Of a DNA stretch of 64,000 nucleotides, positions 26,959 through 34,566 are shown piece by piece. Numbering within the stretch: position 1 is the stretch's first letter; every line of letters begins with the position of its first letter. The position numbers and the translations under genes were made by a program. The notes under the pieces are model-generated. The model was not told the origin of the DNA. It ran no database searches and worked only from the letters and a program-made list of their open reading frames with translations. Origin of the DNA: Pseudorhodobacter antarcticus (GTDB lineage Bacteria; Pseudomonadota; Alphaproteobacteria; Rhodobacterales; Rhodobacteraceae); the NCBI GenBank assembly GCA_945860375.1, contig CAMAQR010000009.1, positions 31,510 to 95,509 on the forward strand, given 5' to 3'.

Positions 26959-28704
26959 GTGATCAAAGCCGCCCCCTCCCCCAGCCTGTTTCAGCGGTTC
27001 TGGGGGGGCTACCTGCGCCCGCAAACCGGACTGATCGCGCTTGGCTTTGCGCTGATGGTGCTTGAAGGCAGCGCGCTGGGGGCACTGTCTTACCTGTTGA
27101 AGCCACTGTTCGATGTGGTCTTTACCCCCGGCGGCGAAAGCGCCTTGCTGGGCGTCGGCTTTGCCATTCTGGCCCTGTTTGTGGTGCGCGGCACCTGCGT
27201 GGTGGCCGCGCGCACCCTGTTCAGCGCCATTTCTCAACGGGTTTCGGCGCGGATGCAGGCCGATCTTTTGCGCCATATTCTGACGCTGGACAGCCCGTTC
27301 TTTCAGAAAAACGCGCCGGGCATGCTGATTGAACGGGTGCAGGGCGACACTTTGGCGGTGCAGGGCCTGTGGACCAGCCTGCTGACCGGGATCGGCCGCG
27401 ATGGGTTGGGTCTGGTGATCCTGCTGGCGGTCGCAGTGTCGATTGATCCCTATTGGACCCTGTCCGCCCTGATCGGCGCGCCGCTGCTGATCCTGCCTGC
27501 GTCCTTGTTGCAACGCTATGTGCGGCGCAAATCGAACCAGTTGCGCGAACAGGCGGGGCTGCGCGCCACCCGACTGGATGAGATATTCCACGGCATCCAA
27601 GCCGTGAAACTGAACCGGATGGAAGATTATCAGGCCGGTCGGTTCCGCACCGTTCTGACGGCAATCACCCGAGCCGAAGTGAAATCAGCGCTGGGTCGCA
27701 GCCTGATGCCCGGCATGATTGACATGGTCACCGGCATCGGCTTTTTCGCAGTGCTGCTGATGGCGGGCGATGAAATCGCGGCAGGTCAGCGCACGACCGG
27801 CGATTTCATGTCGTTTTTCACGGCAATGGCGCTGACTTTCCAACCCCTGCGCCGCTTGGGTGAGATGTCGGGCACCTGGCAGATCGCCGCCGCCAGTCTG
27901 GACCGCATCTACGCGCTGTTTGACAGCCGCCCCGCTGTGACCCGTCCCGCCGTCAGCGCCGCCCTACCCGCCCCCGGCGCACTTGCGATTGAATTTCGCG
28001 ACGTGGTCTTTGCCCATGGCGACCAGCCCGTGTTGCGCGGCCTGACCTTCACCGCCGAGGCCGGAAAAACCACAGCGATTGTCGGGGCCTCGGGTGCTGG
28101 CAAAAGCACGGTGTTCCATCTGTTGACGGGGTTGCTCGATCCGCAATCTGGCCACGTGGTCATCGGCGGCGTCAACACTGCCATGCTGGCGCTGTCTGAT
28201 CAACGCCGCCTCTTTGCCACCGTGACCCAAGACGCCGCCCTTTTTGACGAAACGCTGCGCGAGAACGTCACTCTGGGCCGCGACGACCTTGCGCCCGATG
28301 TTTTACACCGCGCGTTGAATGCCGCCCATGTCACCGACTTCCTGCCCGCTTTGGCGCAGGGCATTGACACGCCCGTTGGCCCACGAGGCTCTGGCCTGTC
28401 GGGCGGTCAGCGTCAGCGCGTGGCGATTGCGCGTGCGCTTGTGCAGGATGCGCCGATCTTGCTGCTGGACGAGGCAACCAGCGCGCTGGATGCACAGTCG
28501 GAGTCTGCTGTGGCCGATGCTCTGGCGCTTGGCAGCCAAGGGCGCACCACATTGGTGATCGCGCACCGTCTGGCCACCGTGCGCGGGGCGGACCTGATCA
28601 TCGTCATGGACCTTGGCCGCGTCGTGGAAACCGGCACGCATGAGGCGTTGTTGGCGCAAGATGGGCTCTATGCGGGCCTATATCGGCTGCAATTCAAGGA
28701 CTAG
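26959..28704 (+). CDS. ABC exporter, fused membrane and ATPase domains (MsbA-like)
   Basis: A half-transporter of about 581 residues: six helices (about 20-300) then an ATPase (about 345-575). Walker A is GASGAGKST, the signature [15 protein letters not shown], Walker B ILLLDEATSALD and the switch His is in VIAHRLATV. The Leu-rich membrane part, with RVSARMQADLLRHILTLDSPFF in the coupling region, resembles lipid A/lipid or drug exporters. The start is uncertain. GTG at 26959 (MIKAAPSPSLFQRFW) fits the domain best; in-frame ATGs upstream add a Pro/Arg-rich stretch. It lies four bases from the folate-binding ygfZ-like gene. Confidence 0.85.
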   Translation: MIKAAPSPSLFQRFWGGYLRPQTGLIALGFALMVLEGSALGALSYLLKPLFDVVFTPGGESALLGVGFAILALFVVRGTCVVAARTLFSAISQRVSARMQADLLRHILTLDSPFFQKNAPGMLIERVQGDTLAVQGLWTSLLTGIGRDGLGLVILLAVAVSIDPYWTLSALIGAPLLILPASLLQRYVRRKSNQLREQAGLRATRLDEIFHGIQAVKLNRMEDYQAGRFRTVLTAITRAEVKSALGRSLMPGMIDMVTGIGFFAVLLMAGDEIAAGQRTTGDFMSFFTAMALTFQPLRRLGEMSGTWQIAAASLDRIYALFDSRPAVTRPAVSAALPAPGALAIEFRDVVFAHGDQPVLRGLTFTAEAGKTTAIVGASGAGKSTVFHLLTGLLDPQSGHVVIGGVNTAMLALSDQRRLFATVTQDAALFDETLRENVTLGRDDLAPDVLHRALNAAHVTDFLPALAQGIDTPVGPRGSGLSGGQRQRVAIARALVQDAPILLLDEATSALDAQSESAVADALALGSQGRTTLVIAHRLATVRGADLIIVMDLGRVVETGTHEALLAQDGLYAGLYRLQFKD

Positions 28705-28707
28705 ACC

Positions 28708-29460
28708 ATGACTGGAGAAACCGCGACCGACCGCAAGGTCTACAGTGTCACCGGGGCCGATGCCCTGACCTTTCTGCAAGGCATGCTCAGCAATGACGTG
28801 CTGCCCTTGGGTCGCGGCGATGGCATCGTCTGGGCGGCCCTGCTGACACCGCAGGGCAAGTATCTGGCCGATTTTCTGGTGGTGGCCGATCAGGGCCGCC
28901 TACTTTTGGACATCAAGGACAACATCGCCGACGCCACAACCCGCCGCCTGCTGATGTACCGCCTGCGCGCCAATGTGCAGATTGCGGCCAGCGATCTGAC
29001 CGTGACGCGCGGCCTTGGCGGTACGCCAGCCGGTGCCCTGCCCGACCCGCGTCATCCAGCGCTTGGCTGGCGCGCCTATGGGCTTGCGGGCACCGCGCCG
29101 CAGATCGACTGGGACGCCATCCGCGTCGCCCATTGCATCCCGGAAACCGGGGTAGAGTTGATCCCGGACGACAGTTACCTGCTGGAATCTGGCTTTGAGC
29201 GCTTGCACGGTGTCGATTTTCGCAAGGGCTGTTATGTCGGGCAGGAGGTCACCGCCCGGATGAAGCACAAGACCGAACTGCACAAAGGTCTGGTGCGGGT
29301 GCGGGTCGACGGGGTGGCTCCGGTCGGCACACCCCTCATGGTGGGCGACAAACCGGCAGGCACGCTGTTCACCCAAAGCGGCGGTTATGGCATTGCCTAT
29401 CTGCGGTTTGATCGGGTGGATGGGCTGATGGCTGGCGACGCAGCGGTGATCTTGGAATAG
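28708..29460 (+). CDS. ygfZ: CAF17-like/YgfZ folate-binding Fe-S assembly protein
   Basis: The 250-residue protein has the GcvT-like fold and the diagnostic motif KGCYVGQEVTARM near residue 170, with its essential cysteine. The N-terminal YSVTGADALTFLQGMLSNDV is the other conserved block. YgfZ/IbaB assists maturation or repair of [4Fe-4S] enzymes using tetrahydrofolate, including radical SAM enzymes of the MiaB type. It follows the ABC exporter by three bases, so both share a transcript. A terminator hairpin follows at once. Confidence 0.92.
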   Translation: MTGETATDRKVYSVTGADALTFLQGMLSNDVLPLGRGDGIVWAALLTPQGKYLADFLVVADQGRLLLDIKDNIADATTRRLLMYRLRANVQIAASDLTVTRGLGGTPAGALPDPRHPALGWRAYGLAGTAPQIDWDAIRVAHCIPETGVELIPDDSYLLESGFERLHGVDFRKGCYVGQEVTARMKHKTELHKGLVRVRVDGVAPVGTPLMVGDKPAGTLFTQSGGYGIAYLRFDRVDGLMAGDAAVILE

Positions 29461-29463
29461 ATA

Positions 29464-29483
29464 AGGCCGCCCGAAGGCGGCCT
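29464..29483. terminator. hairpin between convergent ygfZ and efp
   Basis: AGGCCGCC and GGCGGCCT pair perfectly around CGAA, four bases after the ygfZ stop. There is no long T-run, but the position between convergent genes fits termination from either side. Confidence 0.6.
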
Positions 29484-29510
29484 CATGGATATTGGATCAC
29501 ACCCGACCAC

Positions 29511-30074
29511 TCAGGCGCGTTCGGAATATTCCATCAACTCGGTGTGCACGATGATCTGCTCATCCACATTGATGAACGGCGGCACCATGATGCGAACGCC
29601 GTTGTCCAAAATGGCGGGCTTGTAGGATTTGCTGGCGGTCTGACCGTTCTGCACCGGTTCGGTTTCGGCAACCCGGCACTGCACTTTCTGCGGCAGCGTC
29701 ACGTTCAGCGGCTCTTCGCCAAAATATTGCACCGTCGCGGTCATGCCGTCTTGCAAGAACGGGCGGCGGTCGCCCAAGAGTTCGGCGTCAATCTCGATTT
29801 GCTCATAGGTTTCGGCATCCATGAACACCAGACGGCCATCGGTTTCATAGAGGAACTGCTGATCCTTGTTCTCCAACTCGGTCCGCTCCACCTTGTCCTC
29901 GGACCGGAAACGCTCGTTCAGCTTGCGACCATCGCGCAGGTTTTTCAATTCCACCTGCGCAAAGGCCCCACCCTTGCCGGGCTTGACGTGGCTGACCTTG
30001 ACAGCCGCCCAAAGCCCGTTGTCGTGCTCCAGGATGAACCCGGGCTTGATTTCGTTTCCGTTGATTTTTGGCAT
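29511..30074 (-). CDS. efp: elongation factor P
   Basis: A 187-residue three-domain translation factor that relieves ribosome stalling at proline stretches. The start [16 protein letters not shown] is chosen by family alignment; the longer in-frame extension lies in the AT-rich promoter. The tip loop is [10 protein letters not shown] with Lys34, the residue modified in the EpmA/EpmB (beta-lysyl) type. [24 protein letters not shown] is the conserved domain III end. The intergenic region with the divergent small gene contains the dyad GTTCC-N9-GGAAC at 30115-30133. Confidence 0.96.
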   Translation of the reverse strand: MPKINGNEIKPGFILEHDNGLWAAVKVSHVKPGKGGAFAQVELKNLRDGRKLNERFRSEDKVERTELENKDQQFLYETDGRLVFMDAETYEQIEIDAELLGDRRPFLQDGMTATVQYFGEEPLNVTLPQKVQCRVAETEPVQNGQTASKSYKPAILDNGVRIMVPPFINVDEQIIVHTELMEYSERA

Positions 30075-30288
30075 TGTGGCAAAACCTTGTCGAAAGCTTG
30101 AAGAGAATTCAACCGTTCCTATATATTGGGAACACCTGCGCGACAACCCAGCTAGATGCAGTAGTGACATTTATGAGCCATGCAGTCAGCGCATAGCTGT
30201 TATTCCAAAACTGAAATACCGAATCGTCTCGAAATCGTTACAAGCACAGAACGCAAGAAAGACAAGAGCAAGAAAAAAGGACGTAGTA

Positions 30289-30615
30289 ATGTTTGACTCG
30301 GTTGACAGCACGGCCTTCAACTTTGAACAAGGCCAACGCGCACGCAAGCTTTTTGCGGCAGTGGTTTTGGCTGCGCTGGATGATGCCATCGCGGATGACA
30401 AGAAATATGGAAATGGCCCCGATCAGATCGCCCGCTGGGCACGGTCGCGCGATGGTCGTGAAGTTTTGTCTTGCGCCGGGATCGACCCCAACGAACGTGT
30501 GGTCAAAGGATTGATGGAATTCGTGTCAAAGGGCATCCGCACTTCGGTGGCATTGTCGCGCGAAGAAAGCGAACGGCGGCATGCGTTGGAATTGGAACAG
30601 GCCGAAGCGGCCTGA
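30289..30615 (+). CDS. small Rhodobacterales protein, DUF6280-like
   Basis: A 108-residue cytoplasmic protein with no membrane segment or leader. It begins MFDSVDSTAFNFEQGQRARKLF after an AAAAAAGGACG ribosome site. Predicted mostly helical: a central basic block (IARWARSRDGREVLSCAGIDP) and an acidic C-terminal helix (SREESERRHALELEQAEAA). I associate it with the uncharacterised DUF6280 group limited to Rhodobacterales, from memory only. It is divergent from efp and ends before a clear terminator. No function is known. Confidence 0.75.
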   Translation: MFDSVDSTAFNFEQGQRARKLFAAVVLAALDDAIADDKKYGNGPDQIARWARSRDGREVLSCAGIDPNERVVKGLMEFVSKGIRTSVALSREESERRHALELEQAEAA

Positions 30616-30637
30616 CTTCACCGCAAAACACAACAGC

Positions 30638-30661
30638 AAACGCGCCCATCGGGCGCGTTTT
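30638..30661 (+). terminator. intrinsic terminator of the DUF6280-like gene
   Basis: AAACGCGCCC and GGGCGCGTTT form a perfect ten-pair stem around ATC and end in TTTT. It lies 22 bases after the stop codon. Confidence 0.88.
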
Positions 30662-30689
30662 GCATTTCGGCAGAAGGACGCTCCGCGGG

Positions 30690-30710
30690 GGATATTCAGG
30701 CCAAGATGAA
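30690..30710 (+). repeat. dispersed intergenic element downstream of the DUF6280-like gene
   Basis: GGATATTCAGGCCAAGATGAA, in the sense of the preceding gene, follows its terminator by 28 bases and lies nine bases before the 3' end of the convergent PopZ-like gene. Confidence 0.65.
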
Positions 30711-30718
30711 GCCTGCTG

Positions 30719-31531
30719 TCAGTCGAATTTCTGCACCGCAACGCTGCGGGCGATCTCGGCGCGCACCAGCTTGCGGATGTTGCGGGTGATGCGTTCGCCC
30801 ATCTTGCCCGCCAATTCTTCGCGCAGGATATCGCGCACCAGTTCGCGCAGGACTTCCTCGTTGAACAACAGCGCGTCATCTTCGGGCAGCAACGGGTCTT
30901 CAGTCGGTGAGGGGCCCTCTGACAATGCCGCGATCACGCTGGCCTCGGCGGCGTCGGCCCAAGCCCGATCAGGCTCCAACGTGCCAAGGGTGGAAGCGGC
31001 TTCAACCGGGTCTTCTTCGGGGAACGGATTGTCGTCCTGCTGCGCCCAGCCAGGAATCTCTGCGCGGGCGGGGTCTACGGCAAGGATCACCTCGTCCAGC
31101 GCCGGACTGTCCGCAAGAACATAGTTCTGCGCCGGGGTCAGGCCAGCGGCAAGATCAGGCTCTGCCTCGGCTGGCAAGCTCCAGTCGTTGCTGGGCTGAT
31201 TGTCTGCAAATTCGGGACTGGAATCGCCTGTTTCGGCCTCCCATTCCTGCGTTTGCGGGCCGACGGCGGCACCGAGTGAGGCGACCACCTGTTCGATGCC
31301 CGCAGCATCAGTGGCGACAATGTGACGGGGCGAGGGCGTGAACATCTGCGCATCCTGCGCGGGCTGCACCGCCACCACGCGCAAGGCGGGCGTGAGTATC
31401 AGTTTGTCGCCGAAGGTGACGGGGCCCCCAACCGTGGCAGAGCGGGCAGCAGGCCGCAGGTCTTCGGATACCAGCCTGCGGATCGAGGACAGCACATCTT
31501 CAATCTCGGTCGAATTCAGTGCCTCAGACAT
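30719..31531 (-). CDS. PopZ-like (DUF2497) polar organising protein candidate
   Basis: A 270-residue, strongly acidic protein with three parts. The N-terminal helix STEIEDVLSSIRRLVSED closely follows the PopZ opening (EEILASIRRIISED in related alphaproteobacteria), which binds client proteins. The middle (about 35-215) is a disordered Pro/Glu/Asp/Ala-rich linker. The C-terminal helix block LRELVRDILREELAGKMGERITRNIRKLVRAEIARS occupies the place of the DUF2497 oligomerisation helices but is more basic. The order pcm - tolC - this gene matches the chromosomal setting of popZ in alphaproteobacteria, where valS usually follows; no valS is seen here. The PopZ identity is inferred from motif plus synteny. 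Confidence 0.6.
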   Translation of the reverse strand: MSEALNSTEIEDVLSSIRRLVSEDLRPAARSATVGGPVTFGDKLILTPALRVVAVQPAQDAQMFTPSPRHIVATDAAGIEQVVASLGAAVGPQTQEWEAETGDSSPEFADNQPSNDWSLPAEAEPDLAAGLTPAQNYVLADSPALDEVILAVDPARAEIPGWAQQDDNPFPEEDPVEAASTLGTLEPDRAWADAAEASVIAALSEGPSPTEDPLLPEDDALLFNEEVLRELVRDILREELAGKMGERITRNIRKLVRAEIARSVAVQKFD

Positions 31532-31592
31532 TCACCAATCCCAACTCACATGCCAAATCCCAAAATCAGTCTACCGTCAGAGCGGATTTTCT

Positions 31593-31611
31593 TCAATCTG
31601 ATTCAGATTGA
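31593..31611. promoter_or_regulatory. 19-base perfect dyad upstream of the PopZ-like gene
   Basis: TCAATCTGA and TCAGATTGA flank a single T. The dyad lies 62 bases upstream of the PopZ-like start and contains GATTC, a CcrM methylation-type site (GANTC). It could be an operator or a cell-cycle regulated site. No regulator is assigned. Confidence 0.45.
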
Positions 31612-31778
31612 CGGAAACCCAAGACAGGCACTGCCAGTGTATGTTGCGGATGCGTTTCATCGGTTAAACCCGATCGAAGGCAACACGCACCAGATGCCCC
31701 ACAAGACAAGGAATTGGCGCAAGGTTGGAACTGACCAAACGCCTCGATTTCGTCACAAATCTACAGGCCACAACAAAA

Positions 31779-31807
31779 CGGGCGCCCCCTGCGGCAGGGA
31801 ACGCCCG
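31779..31807 (-). terminator. intrinsic terminator of the tolC gene
   Basis: Nested arms CGGGCG/CGCCCG and CCCTGC/GCAGGG form a hairpin. On the minus strand it is followed by TTTTGTTG. It lies 22 bases beyond the tolC stop. Confidence 0.8.
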
Positions 31808-31829
31808 ATCTTGTAGCGCGCAACGCAGA

Positions 31830-33197
31830 TCAGTTGGCGATTTTGCCCAAAATCTTGTCCAAAGCCTTGCCTTGGGCCGAAGTGGCCGGCGCGTTTTTCA
31901 CCGCGTCGTAATAGGCTTCGGGGTCAAACACCGCGATGCCAAGGTTCAGGTGTTCGGCTGTCAACTTGCCCATCGCGGACAACAGCTGATAGGTGCCGAC
32001 GTAACGGCTGGCTTCAGCCTCAAGCTTGGTGGCCCGCGCGTTCAGCAATTCCTGTTCGGCGTTCAACACATCCAACGTGGTGCGTGCGCCCAAAGTCGCC
32101 TCTTCGCGCACGCCGTCGAAGGCCTTTTGTGCCGCAGAAACCTGCTGCGATCCGGCGTTTATGGACGCTCCCGCCATGGCCAGGTTGGCCCAGGCGCGGC
32201 CCACATTTTCGGCCACCACAACAGAGGTCTGGTGCAGGCTGGCCTGCGCAATCTCTTTGCCCGCCAAGGACTTGCGATAGACAGCCGACAGCTCGCCGCC
32301 CGCGTAAAGGGTCTGGTTCAGCGACAGGCCAAGACCGGTGGTGCCGACACCTTCGAAATCCTCAGAGATCGACGCCTGACCGCTGATGGTGGGCCCAAGC
32401 CCCGCCTTGGCCATTGCCACGCGCAGTTCTGCACCCTTGGCCTCGTGCTGCGCCTGAATGACGAAGGGGTGACCGCGCACCGCCGCGGCCCGCGCCTCAT
32501 CTTGCGAATTCGCGGTTTTCGGCAGCTTTGGCAGCCCGGCCAGATTGCCCGGATAGGCCCCGGTGGCCGCCTTGTAGCGTTCGCGCGCAATCATCAGGTT
32601 GCCCTGAGCCGCAGCCAGTCCCGAACGCGCCGCAGCCAGCCGCGCCTCTGCCAAAGACACATCGGTCAGCGTGACTTCGCCGACATCAAAGCGATCCTTG
32701 GCCGCGCGCAATTCTTGCGTGATCAAACGGGTGTTCGACTCGCGCAGCGACACGATTTCCGCCTGCAGGCGGACATCGACATAGGCCGACACCGCCGCCA
32801 AGAGCACCTCTTGTTCCACGTTCACCAAAGCCGCGCGGGTTGACAGCACCGCCTCGCGCGCCACCTCGGCACCCATTTTGCCACGGCCACCCGCGTAGAT
32901 CAGCACCGAGGCCGACAGCGTCATCGAACCGGCGAAAGTGTCATAATTCGCGGCCGGCACCGAAGGGTTGTCCAGCTTGCGCCAGCCCCCTTGCACAACG
33001 AAATCCACAACCGGGCGCAGCTTGGCCACCGCAATCGCCGCATCTTCGTCCGCGGCACGCAGAACGGCCTGATTCTGATCCAGCAGATTCGACGTCTTAT
33101 AGGCTGCGATCAGGGCGTCGGCCAAGGTTTCGGCGCGCGCCATGGGGGCTGCAAACATGGCAGCAGTGATGGCACACATGGCCCAGAAACTACGCAT
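31830..33197 (-). CDS. tolC: TolC-family outer membrane efflux channel
   Basis: A 455-residue outer membrane factor for type I secretion and RND efflux. The signal peptide (MRSFWAMCAITAAMFAAPMARA) ends before ETLADALIAAYKTS. Two repeated helical/beta halves are visible: the first with ARLRPVVDF-type and LRAADEDAAIAVAKLRP segments, the second with LRVAMAKAGLGPTISGQASI and VREEATLGARTTLDVLNAEQELLNA, the hallmark TolC helix. The start at 33197 places the leader correctly; the upstream in-frame extension is dropped. It follows the pcm-like gene by 72 bases on the same strand, the usual alphaproteobacterial arrangement. Confidence 0.93.
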   Translation of the reverse strand: MRSFWAMCAITAAMFAAPMARAETLADALIAAYKTSNLLDQNQAVLRAADEDAAIAVAKLRPVVDFVVQGGWRKLDNPSVPAANYDTFAGSMTLSASVLIYAGGRGKMGAEVAREAVLSTRAALVNVEQEVLLAAVSAYVDVRLQAEIVSLRESNTRLITQELRAAKDRFDVGEVTLTDVSLAEARLAAARSGLAAAQGNLMIARERYKAATGAYPGNLAGLPKLPKTANSQDEARAAAVRGHPFVIQAQHEAKGAELRVAMAKAGLGPTISGQASISEDFEGVGTTGLGLSLNQTLYAGGELSAVYRKSLAGKEIAQASLHQTSVVVAENVGRAWANLAMAGASINAGSQQVSAAQKAFDGVREEATLGARTTLDVLNAEQELLNARATKLEAEASRYVGTYQLLSAMGKLTAEHLNLGIAVFDPEAYYDAVKNAPATSAQGKALDKILGKIAN

Positions 33198-33269
33198 AAA
33201 AACCCTCTTTCCCGGCGCGGAACTGCGCCTTGCACGCACCCTTGGCCCAATAGCCAAAGGTCAGCCTAC

Positions 33270-33935
33270 TTACAAAACGAACGCGGGCACTGCGGCAAAG
33301 CCCGGCAACACCGGGGCCGTTGCGTTGAAGGCAAAGCGCCACGTCACCCGGCCATCGGCCTTATGGCCGACGCGGGCCACGCCCAATGCGCCCTCCATGA
33401 AGACAGCACCGATGCGGCCGCCATCCTTCAACTGCGCCAGCAGCGCCTGCGGGATCACCTCGACGCCACCCTGCACCATGATCACATCATAAGGCCCATG
33501 TTTGGCATCGCCTGCGGCAATCGGTCCGACCACGATGGCAGCATTGTCGACGCCTTCGGTCGAAAAGCTGCGCTGTGACTCGGCGGCAAGCGCGTCATCT
33601 TCTTCGACTGCCACCACAGCCTCGGCCAGACGGGCGATTACGGCGGTGGAATAGCCAAGACCGCAGCCCAGATCGAGAACGATTTCTGTTTTCAGAATAT
33701 CAAGCGCGTCCAAAAGCTTGGCGAAGGTGCGCGCCTCCAGCATCACCCGTCCCGAACCGATGTCGACGTTTTCGCCGACATAGGCCGCTTCACGGCGGTC
33801 GCGCGGCACATAGACCTCACGCGGGACGGCCAGCATGGCGGCAATGATCGGAAACTTGGTGACATCCGAAGGGCGAACCTGGGTATCGACCATCATCACG
33901 CGGCGGGCAGCGTAGTCGCTCATGTCTGAACTCAT
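33270..33935 (-). CDS. protein-L-isoaspartate O-methyltransferase-family protein
   Basis: A 221-residue class I methyltransferase. Motif I is VLDLGCGLGYSTAVIARL, the acidic end of strand 2 is AVVAVEEDDALA, and YDVIMVQGGVEVIPQALLAQLKDGGRIGAVF follows the PIMT order. The N-terminal MMVDTQVRPSDVTKF also matches. However, the substrate segment usually reading ISxPxM after the GQG loop is here GSGRVMLEART, so genuine isoaspartate repair is uncertain. The start is one of two close ATGs (33935 or 33923). It precedes tolC in the common alphaproteobacterial order. Confidence 0.8.
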   Translation of the reverse strand: MSSDMSDYAARRVMMVDTQVRPSDVTKFPIIAAMLAVPREVYVPRDRREAAYVGENVDIGSGRVMLEARTFAKLLDALDILKTEIVLDLGCGLGYSTAVIARLAEAVVAVEEDDALAAESQRSFSTEGVDNAAIVVGPIAAGDAKHGPYDVIMVQGGVEVIPQALLAQLKDGGRIGAVFMEGALGVARVGHKADGRVTWRFAFNATAPVLPGFAAVPAFVL

Positions 33936-34000
33936 CGGTCTGAATTTTCTTTCTTCGGGTTTTGCCACAAATGCACTGGCAGGGCAACGGCCCATCGCAT

Positions 34001-34560
34001 TCAAAAAAAAGAATGTAATCGATTCGCTTGTCCCGCTAACTGCACGCAACGCGCCCGTCCGCCCAAGCGTTCCCCCCAAGCCAAGACATCGCCCGCGCGC
34101 CCTGCCACTTGCCGTGCCCCGGTGGCGCCGAGAAAAAACGCCAAACCTTTCAACGCGGCGGCGGGAAAGGCCGCAATCTCTTCGGGCGGCGCGGGGCGCG
34201 GGCCGACCAAGGACACATCGCCCTTTGGCACGCGGACAAGTTGCGGCGACTAACCCAATCACGCGCGGCGCATTGACCGTCCCAATCGGGTGACACGCGG
34301 AGCGCCCTTGGCTTGGAAACACAGCCTCTAAGGGTTACTGCTGGCCAGAACCGCTGGCCGTCGCGCTTCGGCATCCAAGGACATCGAGTGGAATTAGATG
34401 ATGTCAAAGGCCGCGCCTTCGCGGCAGATCCATGTCTGCACAATTATGCAGGGCCTTTGCGGGTCAGCCGCACCAAAGCGGCTATCACGGCACATATTGG
34501 CGGCAGCACAGGCAAGGCCAACAGAATCAACGCCAGATCCGACGCCCACGCCTCCCCCAT
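34001..34560 (-). pseudogene. decayed bacterial sugar transferase (undecaprenyl-phosphate glycosyl-1-phosphate transferase family)
   Basis: Reading from the ATG at 34558-34560, the first frame gives MGEAWASDLALILLALPVL and ends at ALVRLTRKGPA before a stop, the usual membrane start of ExoY/WbaP enzymes. A shift of one frame continues with REGAAFDII, a stop where Lys is expected, then FHSMSLDAEARRPAVLASSN, equal to the family's FRSM-DAE block. Another shift gives RVTRLGRSMRRA (stop) and then KGDVSLVGPRPAPPEE, the family signature, followed by GATGARQVAGRAG. Two or more frameshifts and several stops make it inactive. It begins seven bases after the CoA ligase stop. Length (about 560 bases) matches a whole small transferase. 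Confidence 0.85.
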
Positions 34561-34566
34561 TTACCC

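Noticed and set aside
30093..30110. GAAAGCTTGAAG near the efp promoter as another kyn/anthranilate operator
   Set aside because: It matches only the central AGCTTGAA and is not palindromic like the two real sites.
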